This document shows, one piece after another, positions 7,151 through 15,287 of a stretch of 45,669 nt of DNA (its first letter is position 1; each line of letters begins with the position of its first letter). The notes beneath the pieces are model-generated. The model was given only the letters and a program-made list of their open reading frames with translations. It was not told the origin of the DNA and made no database searches. The translations under genes and the position numbers were made by a program. The DNA lies in assembly GCA_022819645.1 (NCBI GenBank), contig JAJEGU010000037.1, positions 1 through 45,669 on the forward strand. The letters are read 5' to 3'. Source of the stretch: Pseudomonadales bacterium. Its GTDB lineage: Bacteria > Pseudomonadota > Gammaproteobacteria > Pseudomonadales > Pseudohongiellaceae.

Positions 7151-8263
7151 ATGATTAACCGCATCTACATTGATAATTTTCGTTGTCTCGTCAATTTCGA
7201 AATCGAACTATCGCCAATCGGCTTGTTCCTGGGACCAAACGGAAGCGGCAAGAGCACGGTATTCGAAGTACTACGGCGACTGCAATCATACATCAGCGGG
7301 AATTGCCGGATAGAAGAAGCGTTTCCAAAGCAGGACATCACTCGCTGGCATAATCGTTCAGAGCAAAGATTCGAGTTGGGAGTTTCTCTTCCTGAAGGTG
7401 GTCTGACGTACTCGCTAGTCGTGGAACACTCCGAGACGGAAAATCTGTGTCGCGTCAAAGAGGAAAAGCTGGCTGAAGGGCCTTCGGAGCTTTTCCACCG
7501 AAAACTGGAAAACGTTTCCCTTTTTCGCGATGACGGTAGCGAGGGTCCCAGGTATCCCTATGATTGGACCCTCTCGGCTTTGGTTTCAATTCAGGCGCGG
7601 CACGACAACTCAAAGCTCACCGCATTCAAAAGGCAAATCGACAATCTGGTCATCGCTGCCATTTCTCCAAGCAATATGGAGAAAATCAGTGACAAGGAGG
7701 CTGTGCAACTTACCGCCCGCATGGAAAACTTCATTTCCTGGTATCGGAGAGTTTCCCAGGAAAACATGGCTTCCATGCTGGAGCTATTCGGTGAACTGAC
7801 GGCAGTGCTCGAAGGTTTCGATTCCTTCAGCTTCAAGGATTCGGGGGAGAGCGGGAAGATGCTCAAGGTCTTGTTCAAACAGGAGAGCAAGCCCCGGCGA
7901 ACCCGGCAGTATGATTTTTCCGAGCTGTCCGATGGACAGCGGGCCCTGATTGCGCTCTACGCCTTGTTGCACTCTTCGAGTGAGCGAAATCTTTGCCTGT
8001 TCCTTGACGAGCCCGACAATTTTGTTTCCATCAGGGAGATTCAGCCATGGCTGGCAAGCTTGCGGGAACTCTGCGGGGAGCGGCTGGATCAAGCGATCCT
8101 GATTTCCCACCACCCCGAGATCATTGACTCACTCGGATCGTCCAAAGGCTACCTGTTTGCTCGCGAGCCAGAGTCGCCCGCTCGAATTCTCTCCAGTATC
8201 CCCGACTCGGAAGAAAGCGGTCTGACTCTTTCTGAAATCCTGGCCAGGGGCTGGGAGAAATGA
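7151..8263 (+). CDS. AAA/ABC-type ATPase of a defence-like gene pair
   Basis: 370 aa, starting MINRIYIDNFRCLVNFEIEL; the ATG at 7151 has AAGG upstream and begins the canonical first strand, so an upstream start is not used. Walker A is GPNGSGKST near residue 32; a signature-like ELSDGQRAL lies near 257, Walker B LCLFLDEPDNF near 282 and an H-loop ISHHPEII near 322. This is the SMC/RecF-like ATPase of OLD-type and related anti-phage systems. The stop overlaps the start of a TOPRIM gene (ATGA). Known: such ATPase/TOPRIM pairs act in phage defence. Which named system it belongs to cannot be settled by eye. Confidence 0.8.
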   Translation: MINRIYIDNFRCLVNFEIELSPIGLFLGPNGSGKSTVFEVLRRLQSYISGNCRIEEAFPKQDITRWHNRSEQRFELGVSLPEGGLTYSLVVEHSETENLCRVKEEKLAEGPSELFHRKLENVSLFRDDGSEGPRYPYDWTLSALVSIQARHDNSKLTAFKRQIDNLVIAAISPSNMEKISDKEAVQLTARMENFISWYRRVSQENMASMLELFGELTAVLEGFDSFSFKDSGESGKMLKVLFKQESKPRRTRQYDFSELSDGQRALIALYALLHSSSERNLCLFLDEPDNFVSIREIQPWLASLRELCGERLDQAILISHHPEIIDSLGSSKGYLFAREPESPARILSSIPDSEESGLTLSEILARGWEK

Positions 8264-8832
8264 GTTATTCGGAAGTGATTGTGGTATGCGAAGACGATGC
8301 GCAAGGCAGTTTTATCCGGACTTTTCTGAAAAAAAGAGGATATGGGCATCAACGAATCAGGGTGCTTGGATTTCCAAGTGGCCGGGGAAGCGGCGCCAAA
8401 TTTGTATTGGATAAAGTCGCTGGCGAACTGAAAGGATTCCGCGCATGGCGCGCAAAAGCCCTTATTGTCATGATCGATGCGGATACCCACGAAGTTTCAC
8501 AGAGAAAGGCGCAGTTGAACAAGGCATGTCAAGCCAGGGATACAGCCGCCAGGAGTGCGGAAGAGACCGCTCTTTTTCTGGTTCCAAAGAGAAATATCGA
8601 ATCCTGGTTTCGTTACTTGAATAACCAGGAATGGAACGAGACTGAAAACTTCAGACTTGCAACGAATGACGGTCTGGCAAAGGAAGCAGCGAGAAATCTA
8701 CACCGGATGTGTTTTCTTGACTTCGACGGTTTAGCCCCTGGCCGCGATGATCCCAATTCGTACCTGGCTGATTTTGCGGGAGTTATCCCATGGGCTTTCG
8801 GGAAGTCTTTTGTAGTGCCTAGCGGATTTTAA
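8260..8832 (+). pseudogene. TOPRIM-domain protein gene, 3' end split by an IS
   Basis: The reading frame now gives 190 aa, but only residues 1-152 (to 8715) are native. They carry TOPRIM-like acidic sites: VVCEDDAQ at the N-terminus and VMIDADTHE near residue 71, then FLVPKRNIESW. From 8716 the frame runs into an insertion sequence and ends by chance at 8832. The native end lies beyond the element: from 10620 the frame reads DEQKLKEPAPASLEDACLEW and two more residues to a TAG at 10689-10691, giving an original length of 175 aa. It probably is the nuclease partner of the ATPase with which it overlaps by four bases. The hybrid protein may still work, as only the last 23 residues are replaced. 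Confidence 0.78.
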
Positions 8833-10595
8833 TAATTGACATTCGCGGTGGGGGCCGGTACACTCCCCGCCATGTTCGTTCGCGTCAAAAGCACCCCCAA
8901 CAGTCCCCGGAAGACCGTCCAGCTGGTGGAGGGCGTCCGGGTCGACGGCAAGGTCCGCCAGCGCATCGTGCGCTATATCGGCGTGGCCGCCGACGAGGCC
9001 GAGTTGGCCCGGTTGCAGCGGGTTGGCGCGTTTCTCAAGGCCCAACTGGAGTACGAGCGGCAGCCGGGGCTGTTTCCGCCGGAGCAGGTGGCCGAGGAGT
9101 TGATCACGGCGGGCTTGAATGCCGCCGAGGCGCCGGATTGCAAGCCGCTGGGGGTGGACCTGGGCGATCTGCGGGAAGAACAGCGCGTGGTCACCGGTAT
9201 GCACGAAGCCTATGGCCAAGTCTTTCGGGAATTGGGTCTGGACCGGTTGCTGCCGGTGCGGCAGCGGGCTTCCCGGCAAGCCTTGTTCCACACGGTCATG
9301 GCGCGCATTGCCAATCCCCAAAGCAAGCGCGGCACGGTGCGCGAGCTTGGCGGGGATTTTGGCGTCAGCCTGCCCCTGGAGAAGGTATACCGGATGATGG
9401 ACCGGTTGGACGACCGGGTCATTGGCAAGCTGCGCGACACGGTGGCGGCGGCCACCGGCGCTTTGTTGCCGGAACCGCTGGATGTGCTGTTTTTCGATTG
9501 CACCACGTTGTATTTTGAATCGGTGGCCGAGGATGGCGGCGAGGATCCGCTGCGGCAGTTTGGTTACAGCAAGGACGGCAAGCCACAGCGGACGCGGGTG
9601 GTGTTGGCGCTGATGGTGACGCGGGAGGGTTTACCGGTGGGGTACGAGGTGTTTCCCGGCGCCTTGTATGAAGGGAAGACCTTTCTGCCGGTGATGGAGG
9701 AGATGAGGAATCGACATGCGGGGCTGGAAGCGGTGTGCGTGGCCGACGCGGGGATGTGCGCGGAAGAGAACCTGGCCGAACTGGAGTCCGGGGGGCACCG
9801 GTACATTGTCGGGGCGCGTCTGCGGTCCTTGCCGAAGGCGCTCGGGGAGCGGATCGCCGGGGCGGGGCGTTTTCGCGGGGCGGCCGGGATGGAGGCGGGC
9901 GCCAGGGTGGGGGTGTTTCGCCACCGGGGCCGGCGCATTGTGGTTGCCCACAGTCCCAAACGGGCGGCGAAGGACCGGCGTGACCGGCAAAAGCAGATCA
10001 AGCGCCTGCTGAACAAACTGGGCAAGAAAGGCGCGCCCGGGTCCCTGGGAGATCGACCCGGACAAGATCGCCGCCGCGGCGCGCTGGGACGGATTGCACG
10101 GTGTGATCACCAATGTGCGCGGCCTGTCCGCGGCCGAACTGTTTGCGCGCTACCGCGGTCTGTGGCAGGTGGAGCGCGGCTTTCGGATCAACAAGCATGA
10201 TCTGAAGGTAAGGCCTATCCACCACTGGACCCCGCGCCGCATCCGGGCCCATCTGGCCCTCGCCTACATGGCCTTTGCCTGTGTGCAGCATCTGGTGTAC
10301 CGAATCAAACTGCAGAAGAAGCGCCCGCTGTCGCCGGAGGCCATCCGCGACGCCTTGATGGCCAGGCAGTGCTCGATCCTCAAGCATGTGCGCAAACCCG
10401 ACCGCTATGTGGTTCCCGCCCCCCGCACGGTAGAGGCCGAGTTGATCTACGATGCTCTCGGACTCAAGTTCACGGATGTGCCGTATGCCTTGAAATGATC
10501 CCCCGCCAGGAAGGAAAACCCCGGATGTTGTGCCTAGAAAAAATGCACAACCAAATGAAATCAATCACTTACGAAATGAAACCGTCGAAGTCAAG
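8716..10595 (+). mobile_element. IS1634-like insertion sequence with 24-bp target duplication
   Basis: The ends are a 17-bp perfect inverted repeat, CTTGACTTCGACGGTTT at 8716-8732 and its complement at 10579-10595. The 24 bp before the left end (8692-8715) are repeated exactly after the right end (10596-10619), which fixes the borders at 1,880 bp. Known: IS1634 itself makes unusually long and variable target duplications. It interrupts the TOPRIM gene close to its 3' end; the perfect duplication suggests a recent insertion, although its transposase is broken. Confidence 0.85.
8872..10498 (+). pseudogene. IS1634-family transposase, frameshifted
   Basis: The ATG at 8872 starts MFVRVKSTPNSPRKTVQLVE. 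The IS4-like DDE parts are visible: LDVLFFDCTTLYFES, VADAGMCAEENLAELESGG. Near 10,030-10,050 the frame is lost; the rest continues in another frame from WEIDPDKIAAAARWDGLHG through QVERGFRINKHDLKVRPIHH (the C-terminal catalytic Glu region) to the TGA at 10496-10498. A small deletion at the shift is likely because residues expected there are missing. The transposase should be inactive unless the shift is an assembly error. Confidence 0.82.
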
Positions 10596-10691
10596 AGAAA
10601 TCTACACCGGATGTGTTTTGATGAGCAAAAGCTCAAGGAGCCAGCGCCCGCCTCGCTGGAGGATGCGTGTCTTGAATGGGAGCGGTTCTAG
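10596..10691 (+). other. Displaced 3' end of the TOPRIM gene
   Basis: It begins with the second copy of the 24-bp target duplication and continues for 23 further codons to TAG 10689-10691. Joined to 8260-8715 it gives the uninterrupted gene. Confidence 0.75.
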
Positions 10692-10823
10692 CATGGATAA
10701 CTCACGAGTGGGTTACTTCGACCAACCATTGTCCGAGGAGTCCAGTCTCTTAAGTCAAACTACGCTGAACCCAAGTCTGCGCCCCAAACCGCAGAGGCAT
10801 TGTTGTCCATGAACGGAACCCTT

Positions 10824-11038
10824 TCAACTTTGTGAACCATAAACTATATCTTCGCCCCTGATGGCGTTCACATATTGCCCATTTGAGGTGCAGTTCAGAA
10901 GAGAGACTTCCCTAATGGACGGCGGAGTCCAGGGAAACGCCTGGTTCCGGGGGGGGGGGGGTAATTTTCACTGCCACGGACAGGTGGAGGACCCAGGCCC
11001 ATCCGCGTATTTTCGTTGCCGATGCTATCTTGTGTCAT
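10824..11038 (-). CDS. Lasso peptide precursor A5 (tract out of frame by one)
   Basis: The core frame ends at TGA 10824-10826. It reads F-P-W-T-P-P-S-I-R-E-V-S, T three residues before the core, then GQYVNAIRGEDIVYGSQS (10827-10880) with a C-terminal Ser. The first acids are Glu10 and Asp11, so a standard 7-9 residue ring is not possible; either the ring is unusual or this copy is decaying. The ATG at 11036-11038 (MTQDSIGNENTRMG, similar to A4's MTKDSAGIGNSRMG) leads into a 13-C run; 14 or 11 would put start and core in one frame. No clear ribosome site. It lies 53 bases after the exporter gene on the same strand. Confidence 0.62.
10949..10961. repeat. Poly-G tract, 13 nt, in precursor A5
   Basis: Run of 13 G on the plus strand, at the same leader position as in A4; one more base would restore the frame. 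Confidence 0.95.
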
Positions 11039-11091
11039 GCTGTTGGACCAGATAAGGATTCACCGGAATTAATATCACAATGGCTTCCGGT

Positions 11092-12804
11092 TCACAAGAC
11101 CAGCACCCGGCCAGAGTCCGCTTCGCGGAGCAGAGCTTCACTGTGGGTGACAATCACGATGGTCGTGTGCCCACGCAGGCGGCACAGCGTTTCAATCACG
11201 CGACCTTCATTGTCGGAGTCCAGTTGGCCGGTAGGTTCGTCTAGCACGAGCAACGCAGGCTTGCGCAGCAGCGCGGCGGCCAGAGCGACCCGCTGCCGTT
11301 CACCACCGGAAAGCCGGTTGCCGCGGTCTCCTACCACCGTGTCCAGCCCGCGGTCCAGCGTGTCGATGAAATTGGCCGACGCGAGTTGCAGGGCCTCCCG
11401 CATTTCAGTCTCCGTCGCGCCAGGGGAAGCCCAGGCAAGGTTTGCGCGTACGCTTTCGTGGAGCAGGAACGGATCCTGGGGGACATAGGCGGTCGAGCGC
11501 CTCCAGCGGCGCAGAAACGGTCCGCGCAGAGGAATGCCATCCACCAGGATACAGCCGCGGGTCGGCTCGAGCAGGCCGAGGATGAGGTCCGCCAATGTTG
11601 TCTTGCCGGAACCGGAAGGGCCGGTGATGGCGAAGATTCCATTCGCCGGAATGCGGAAGGAAATACCGGAAAGCGCGCTTGCCGAGGAATCCGGATAGTC
11701 GAATCCGAGGCCGCGCGCCTCGATGTCCTTACCTGATGTCAGCGCTGTTTCATCCGCGTCCATGGGTTCCGCCGCCGCCTCCAGTTCCTCTCTCATGGCG
11801 GTGACCGCGGCATGGGCGGGCAACGCGTTGACGAAGGTTTGCGCCCATTGCAACAAATTCAACGCGGTGGGGACGACCCTGGCGAAAACCAGGGCGAGCA
11901 GCGCCAGCTCTGGCAACGTGAGACGGGCGCCGGCAATTGAGTACCAGACCAATCCCGCCAACGCGGCGGCCGCGGCGAATTGCAGCGCGGCCCGCGTGGC
12001 CGCGCTGAGGGTGGCGAAAGCAATTTGCCGATCACGCACATCCGCGGTCTGTCTTTGAAAACGTTCGATGTGCGCCGCCTCGGCGTTCTGGCTTTTGGCG
12101 AGTTTCAGCCCATCCAGGAAATCGGTCGAATAGCCGCGCAGGACGAGGCCGCTGCGGGTGAGTTGCCGCCCCAGCGAGTGTGACCGGCGCAGCAGGGGAC
12201 GACTTGCCGCCGCCAGGGCCAGGCCCGCCATGGCGGCAACCGCGGCCACCGCCGGCGAGACTGCGAGGGCGACCGCAAACTGAACTGACGCCATAGTGGC
12301 GCCTACCGCCAGTTGCAGCAGTTGAAAAGCCGCGTTGCCGACGCGTCCCACGCTGTCGGTCAGCAGGTGTTGAATATCGGATCTACGCCGTCCCAGTAAT
12401 TGGCCCCAGGCGGCTCTGGCAACTGCCGCGTACAGGTCGCCGCGGATTTTATCCACAAATTCCAGCCTCAGTCGGGTGGTCAGGGTACCGCGAGCCCAGG
12501 CGGCGACGGAACGAACCGCCGCCAGCGCCAGAAACACGGCCAGCACGCCAGGCAGGTTGAGCGGAACTCCAAGCGACACCGCAATTTGAGTGACTGTTTC
12601 GACGATCGGGATGGCATCGCCACCGGTGCTGGTCAGCCCCGCCGCTTGCAGCAATGGGACGATCATGAGCAGGCCGAATGCCTCGGTTACGCTGGAGGTC
12701 AATAACAGCAACATCACCAAGGCACAGCGCCCAGGGGAGGCGGCAATCAGGTTGCGAAGGAGAGCCCAGGCCTCGCCACGCGTGGAAGACAATTTGACTG
12801 ACAT
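11092..12804 (-). CDS. ABC exporter, fused membrane and ATPase domains (lasso D protein)
   Basis: 570 aa: six hydrophobic segments in residues 20-310, then the ATPase domain with Walker A GPSGSGKTT near 389, signature LSGGERQRVA near 493, Walker B LLVLDEPTGQLD near 514 and an H-loop VTHSEALL. There is no N-terminal C39 peptidase, so it exports an already processed product. Known: lasso clusters encode such a type-IV exporter for secretion and self-immunity. It is upstream of precursor A5 on the same strand. Its 3' end has a decayed duplicate at 6790-7010. Confidence 0.85.
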   Translation of the reverse strand: MSVKLSSTRGEAWALLRNLIAASPGRCALVMLLLLTSSVTEAFGLLMIVPLLQAAGLTSTGGDAIPIVETVTQIAVSLGVPLNLPGVLAVFLALAAVRSVAAWARGTLTTRLRLEFVDKIRGDLYAAVARAAWGQLLGRRRSDIQHLLTDSVGRVGNAAFQLLQLAVGATMASVQFAVALAVSPAVAAVAAMAGLALAAASRPLLRRSHSLGRQLTRSGLVLRGYSTDFLDGLKLAKSQNAEAAHIERFQRQTADVRDRQIAFATLSAATRAALQFAAAAALAGLVWYSIAGARLTLPELALLALVFARVVPTALNLLQWAQTFVNALPAHAAVTAMREELEAAAEPMDADETALTSGKDIEARGLGFDYPDSSASALSGISFRIPANGIFAITGPSGSGKTTLADLILGLLEPTRGCILVDGIPLRGPFLRRWRRSTAYVPQDPFLLHESVRANLAWASPGATETEMREALQLASANFIDTLDRGLDTVVGDRGNRLSGGERQRVALAAALLRKPALLVLDEPTGQLDSDNEGRVIETLCRLRGHTTIVIVTHSEALLREADSGRVLVL

Positions 12805-12942
12805 AAAGGCAAGTGGAGTGGAAACGGCAAGTTAGCTGGTGCGGAATTGAACAACCGCAAAGTATAACTCGACAAGAAGGTGTCGCATGTGTGGGATATT
12901 TTCACATCCAACATACGAGGGTCCCTATACCTTCGTGCAGAG

Positions 12943-14115
12943 TTAAGGCAAACGACAAGTTCGTGGCGGGGCGAGATACTCCGCCCAGTCATCCATCAAT
13001 TCCCGTCGCCGCTCGAACAGGTCGGATCGGAAATAAGCCCCCTCGACACCGCCCACCGTATGCGCGAGCGCGGCCTCGGCGAGTTCCCGTGGTTTGCCGG
13101 TGTCCGCGCACCAGTCCCGGAAAGTGGAGCGGAAGCCATGCACGGTGGACTGGCCGGCAACGCCTGTGGATCGCAACAGCTTGCTCAAAGTGGCGTCCGA
13201 GATTGGACAGTCGCGGCGGATGGGGGATGGGAAGACGAGTTCGCCGCCTTTGTGGAGCTTTTTTGCGCGCTTGATGATTTCCACCGCTGGACCGGACAGC
13301 GGCACTCGATGTTCGGCGCCCGCCTTCATCCGCTCGCCCGGGATTTTCCAGACGCGCTTGCCGGTATCGATTTCGGGCCAGACCGCGCCGCGTACCTCTC
13401 CCGACCTCGCGGCGGTAAAGATCAGGAATCGCAGCGCAAGCCGGACAGTCGAGGATGCCCCCGATGCTTCCACCGCCTGCAGCACTTCCGAAACCTCCCC
13501 ATACGGAAGCGCCTTGTAATGCGCCTTGACGGCAGCCATGCGGGGCAGGGCGCCGTTGATGGAGTCGCCCGCCACATTGGTTTCCACAAAGCCATGGGCC
13601 AGGCACCAGTCCAGCGTGGCGCGGATATAGCGGCGCACCCGCCGGGCGGTTTCCTGCTTCCTGCCCCAGATCGGCGTCAGGACAGCCAGAACGTCCTCGC
13701 GGTCAATCTGGTTCACGGGCAGGTCCCCGAGCCGTTTCATCGCGTGGCGCTCCAGTTGCTGCAGCCAGTTGGCGGCAACCTTCGCGTTGCGCCAGCGGGG
13801 GCGCAGGGATTCCCAGGTGCTTTGGGCCGCTTCGCGGAACCGGGGCGCATTCGCCCGCCGCTTTTCGGCCAGCGGGTCCCCGCCGCGACGGGCAACGCGC
13901 CGGTTTTCCAGCGCCGCCTCGCGGGCCTCGGCGAGCGTCACATAACTCACGCCGCCCAGACCGATGCTGCGGCGTCTGCCGTGTACGGTGAGCCGCTGAA
14001 CCCACTGCTTCGAGCCGCCCGGCGCCACCCGCAGGAACAAGGTGTTGCCGTCGCCGTAAAACCCGGGCTCGGTGATCGCGCGGACCAGTTTTTGGGTCAG
14101 TTTGCCTTGTACCAC
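12943..14115 (-). CDS. P4-type tyrosine integrase
   Basis: About 390 aa from GTG 14113-14115, which gives MVQGKLTQKLVRAITEPGFYGDG, the usual N-terminus of DUF4102/P4 integrases, with AGGA nine bases before it; the frame also allows TTG at 14181. Catalytic residues are visible: Arg in TAARSGEVRG, H-x-x-R in VHGFRSTFRDW, then AHTVGG and the Tyr in GAYFRSD. It integrates elements at tRNA 3' ends. The tRNA-Phe 3' end (14257) lies about 140 bases from its start, exactly the expected layout, so it probably mobilised the island to its left. Confidence 0.88.
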   Translation of the reverse strand: MVQGKLTQKLVRAITEPGFYGDGNTLFLRVAPGGSKQWVQRLTVHGRRRSIGLGGVSYVTLAEAREAALENRRVARRGGDPLAEKRRANAPRFREAAQSTWESLRPRWRNAKVAANWLQQLERHAMKRLGDLPVNQIDREDVLAVLTPIWGRKQETARRVRRYIRATLDWCLAHGFVETNVAGDSINGALPRMAAVKAHYKALPYGEVSEVLQAVEASGASSTVRLALRFLIFTAARSGEVRGAVWPEIDTGKRVWKIPGERMKAGAEHRVPLSGPAVEIIKRAKKLHKGGELVFPSPIRRDCPISDATLSKLLRSTGVAGQSTVHGFRSTFRDWCADTGKPRELAEAALAHTVGGVEGAYFRSDLFERRRELMDDWAEYLAPPRTCRLP

Positions 14116-14256
14116 GTTTTTGTGTCCTGTTTTGTGCAACGTATGGGAACGAAATCTAGCGTATTCCCGCGCAGGAGTCAACAGGGGAAATTCCTATAAG
14201 ATATTGCTATATATTGTATTTATGGCAATTTGTGGCGGGATGTGCGCAGGCGGGTT

Positions 14257-14332
<76 letters not shown>

Positions 14333-14463
14333 AATTGTTGTCATACATGCCATCCCTGGCGCAACGCCGGAGGTTTTACCAAACCCCGGTCTCGACATCC
14401 ATGTCGAGCCGTTCGCCCCTCGAAAAGCGGTGCTTTTCGTCGGCTTTGCCGACCGGGCCTCAC

Positions 14464-14482
14464 CCGACTGAGCTACCTGGGC
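14464..14482 (-). repeat. Duplicate of the first 19 nt of tRNA-Phe
   Basis: The 19 bases at 14464-14482 equal the tRNA 5' end at 14314-14332. What follows (toward lower coordinates) is not tRNA. It may be the stump of a second tRNA-Phe gene or the scar of an earlier integration. The rest of the gap 14333-14650 holds no gene that I can support. Confidence 0.75.
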
Positions 14483-14650
14483 GCCAGACGGGGAAGGGAG
14501 GGTATTTAACCTTTCGGCTTGCGTGCAGTCAACTCCCTGACAAGGATTTGCTGATTCCCGGCAGCCGCTTCGATGATTTCCGGGAACGGGGATAGAATGG
14601 TTCACGATTTCCAAAAACAATCAGATTGAATCGCTACAATGGAGGCCCCC

Positions 14651-15268
14651 ATGAAATACCCGCGAATTCTCCTCGTACTGCTGCTGGCAATATCCATGAC
14701 CCAATTGAATGCCCAACGGATTCCATCCATCGACCCGACCGACTACACCGAAGAGCAGGCCCGGGCCGCGAGGGAGTTCGAAGCGGCGCGGAATCGTCCC
14801 GTGAGCGGACCTTTCGAACTCCTGATGCACAGCCCCGCGGTGATGAGCCGGGCGCGGGCTTTTGGCGATTATCTGCGTTTCGACTCCGCCATCGGCGCCA
14901 CCCTGAGCGAACTCGTGATTCTGATCACCGCACGGGAATGGTCCCAGGACTACGAATGGTATGTGCATTACCCGATTGCCCTCGAGATGGGGATTGACCA
15001 GGCAATCGCCGACGCCATCGCCGAAGGCCGCAGGCCCCGGGGAATGAACGAAGACGAGGAAATCGTCTACGACTTCTCCATCGAACTGCATCGCTGGCGC
15101 CGCGTCAGCGACGCCACCTTCGAGCGCGCCCGGGAACGATTCGGCAACCAGGGCGTGATCGACTTGACCGGCATCAATGGCTACTACACTTTCCTGGCCA
15201 TGCAGATGAACATGGCTCGCTATCCCGTCCCCGGCGAAGCCGACCGCCTGCCGCGTTTCCCGGATTGA
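14651..15268 (+). CDS. Carboxymuconolactone decarboxylase-like protein, exported
   Basis: 205 aa. The ATG at 14651 follows GGAGG (14641-14645); a start at 14639 would place the ribosome site inside the gene. A signal peptide is evident (MKYPRILLVLLLAISMTQLNAQ). The mature part has the CMD/AhpD fold signature region LVILITAREWSQDYEWYVHYPIALEMGI; the redox CxxC of AhpD is absent, as in many decarboxylase-like members. The substrate is unknown. It stands alone, convergent with the MFS gene, and is the first chromosomal gene after the tRNA. Confidence 0.75.
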   Translation: MKYPRILLVLLLAISMTQLNAQRIPSIDPTDYTEEQARAAREFEAARNRPVSGPFELLMHSPAVMSRARAFGDYLRFDSAIGATLSELVILITAREWSQDYEWYVHYPIALEMGIDQAIADAIAEGRRPRGMNEDEEIVYDFSIELHRWRRVSDATFERARERFGNQGVIDLTGINGYYTFLAMQMNMARYPVPGEADRLPRFPD

Positions 15269-15287
15269 ACTGGGAAACCACAACGAT

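Larger units (their letters stand above)
10640..11290. repeat. Diverged duplicate of 6449-7010
   Basis: Both segments contain, in the same order, the end of the TOPRIM gene (plus strand), a lasso precursor with a poly-G tract, and the 3' end of the ABC exporter gene (minus strand). The best preserved parts are the leader region around the tracts, the exporter end, and the TOPRIM tail. Spacing between TOPRIM tail and precursor stop is about 26 bases in the left copy and about 130 in the right copy. The left copy looks like the decayed one. Confidence 0.7.

Noticed and set aside
43..10961. Poly-G/C tracts as pure sequencing or assembly artefacts
   Set aside because: Exact counts may be wrong, but five tracts at the same position in homologous genes, all encoding proline before one motif, cannot be explained by error alone.
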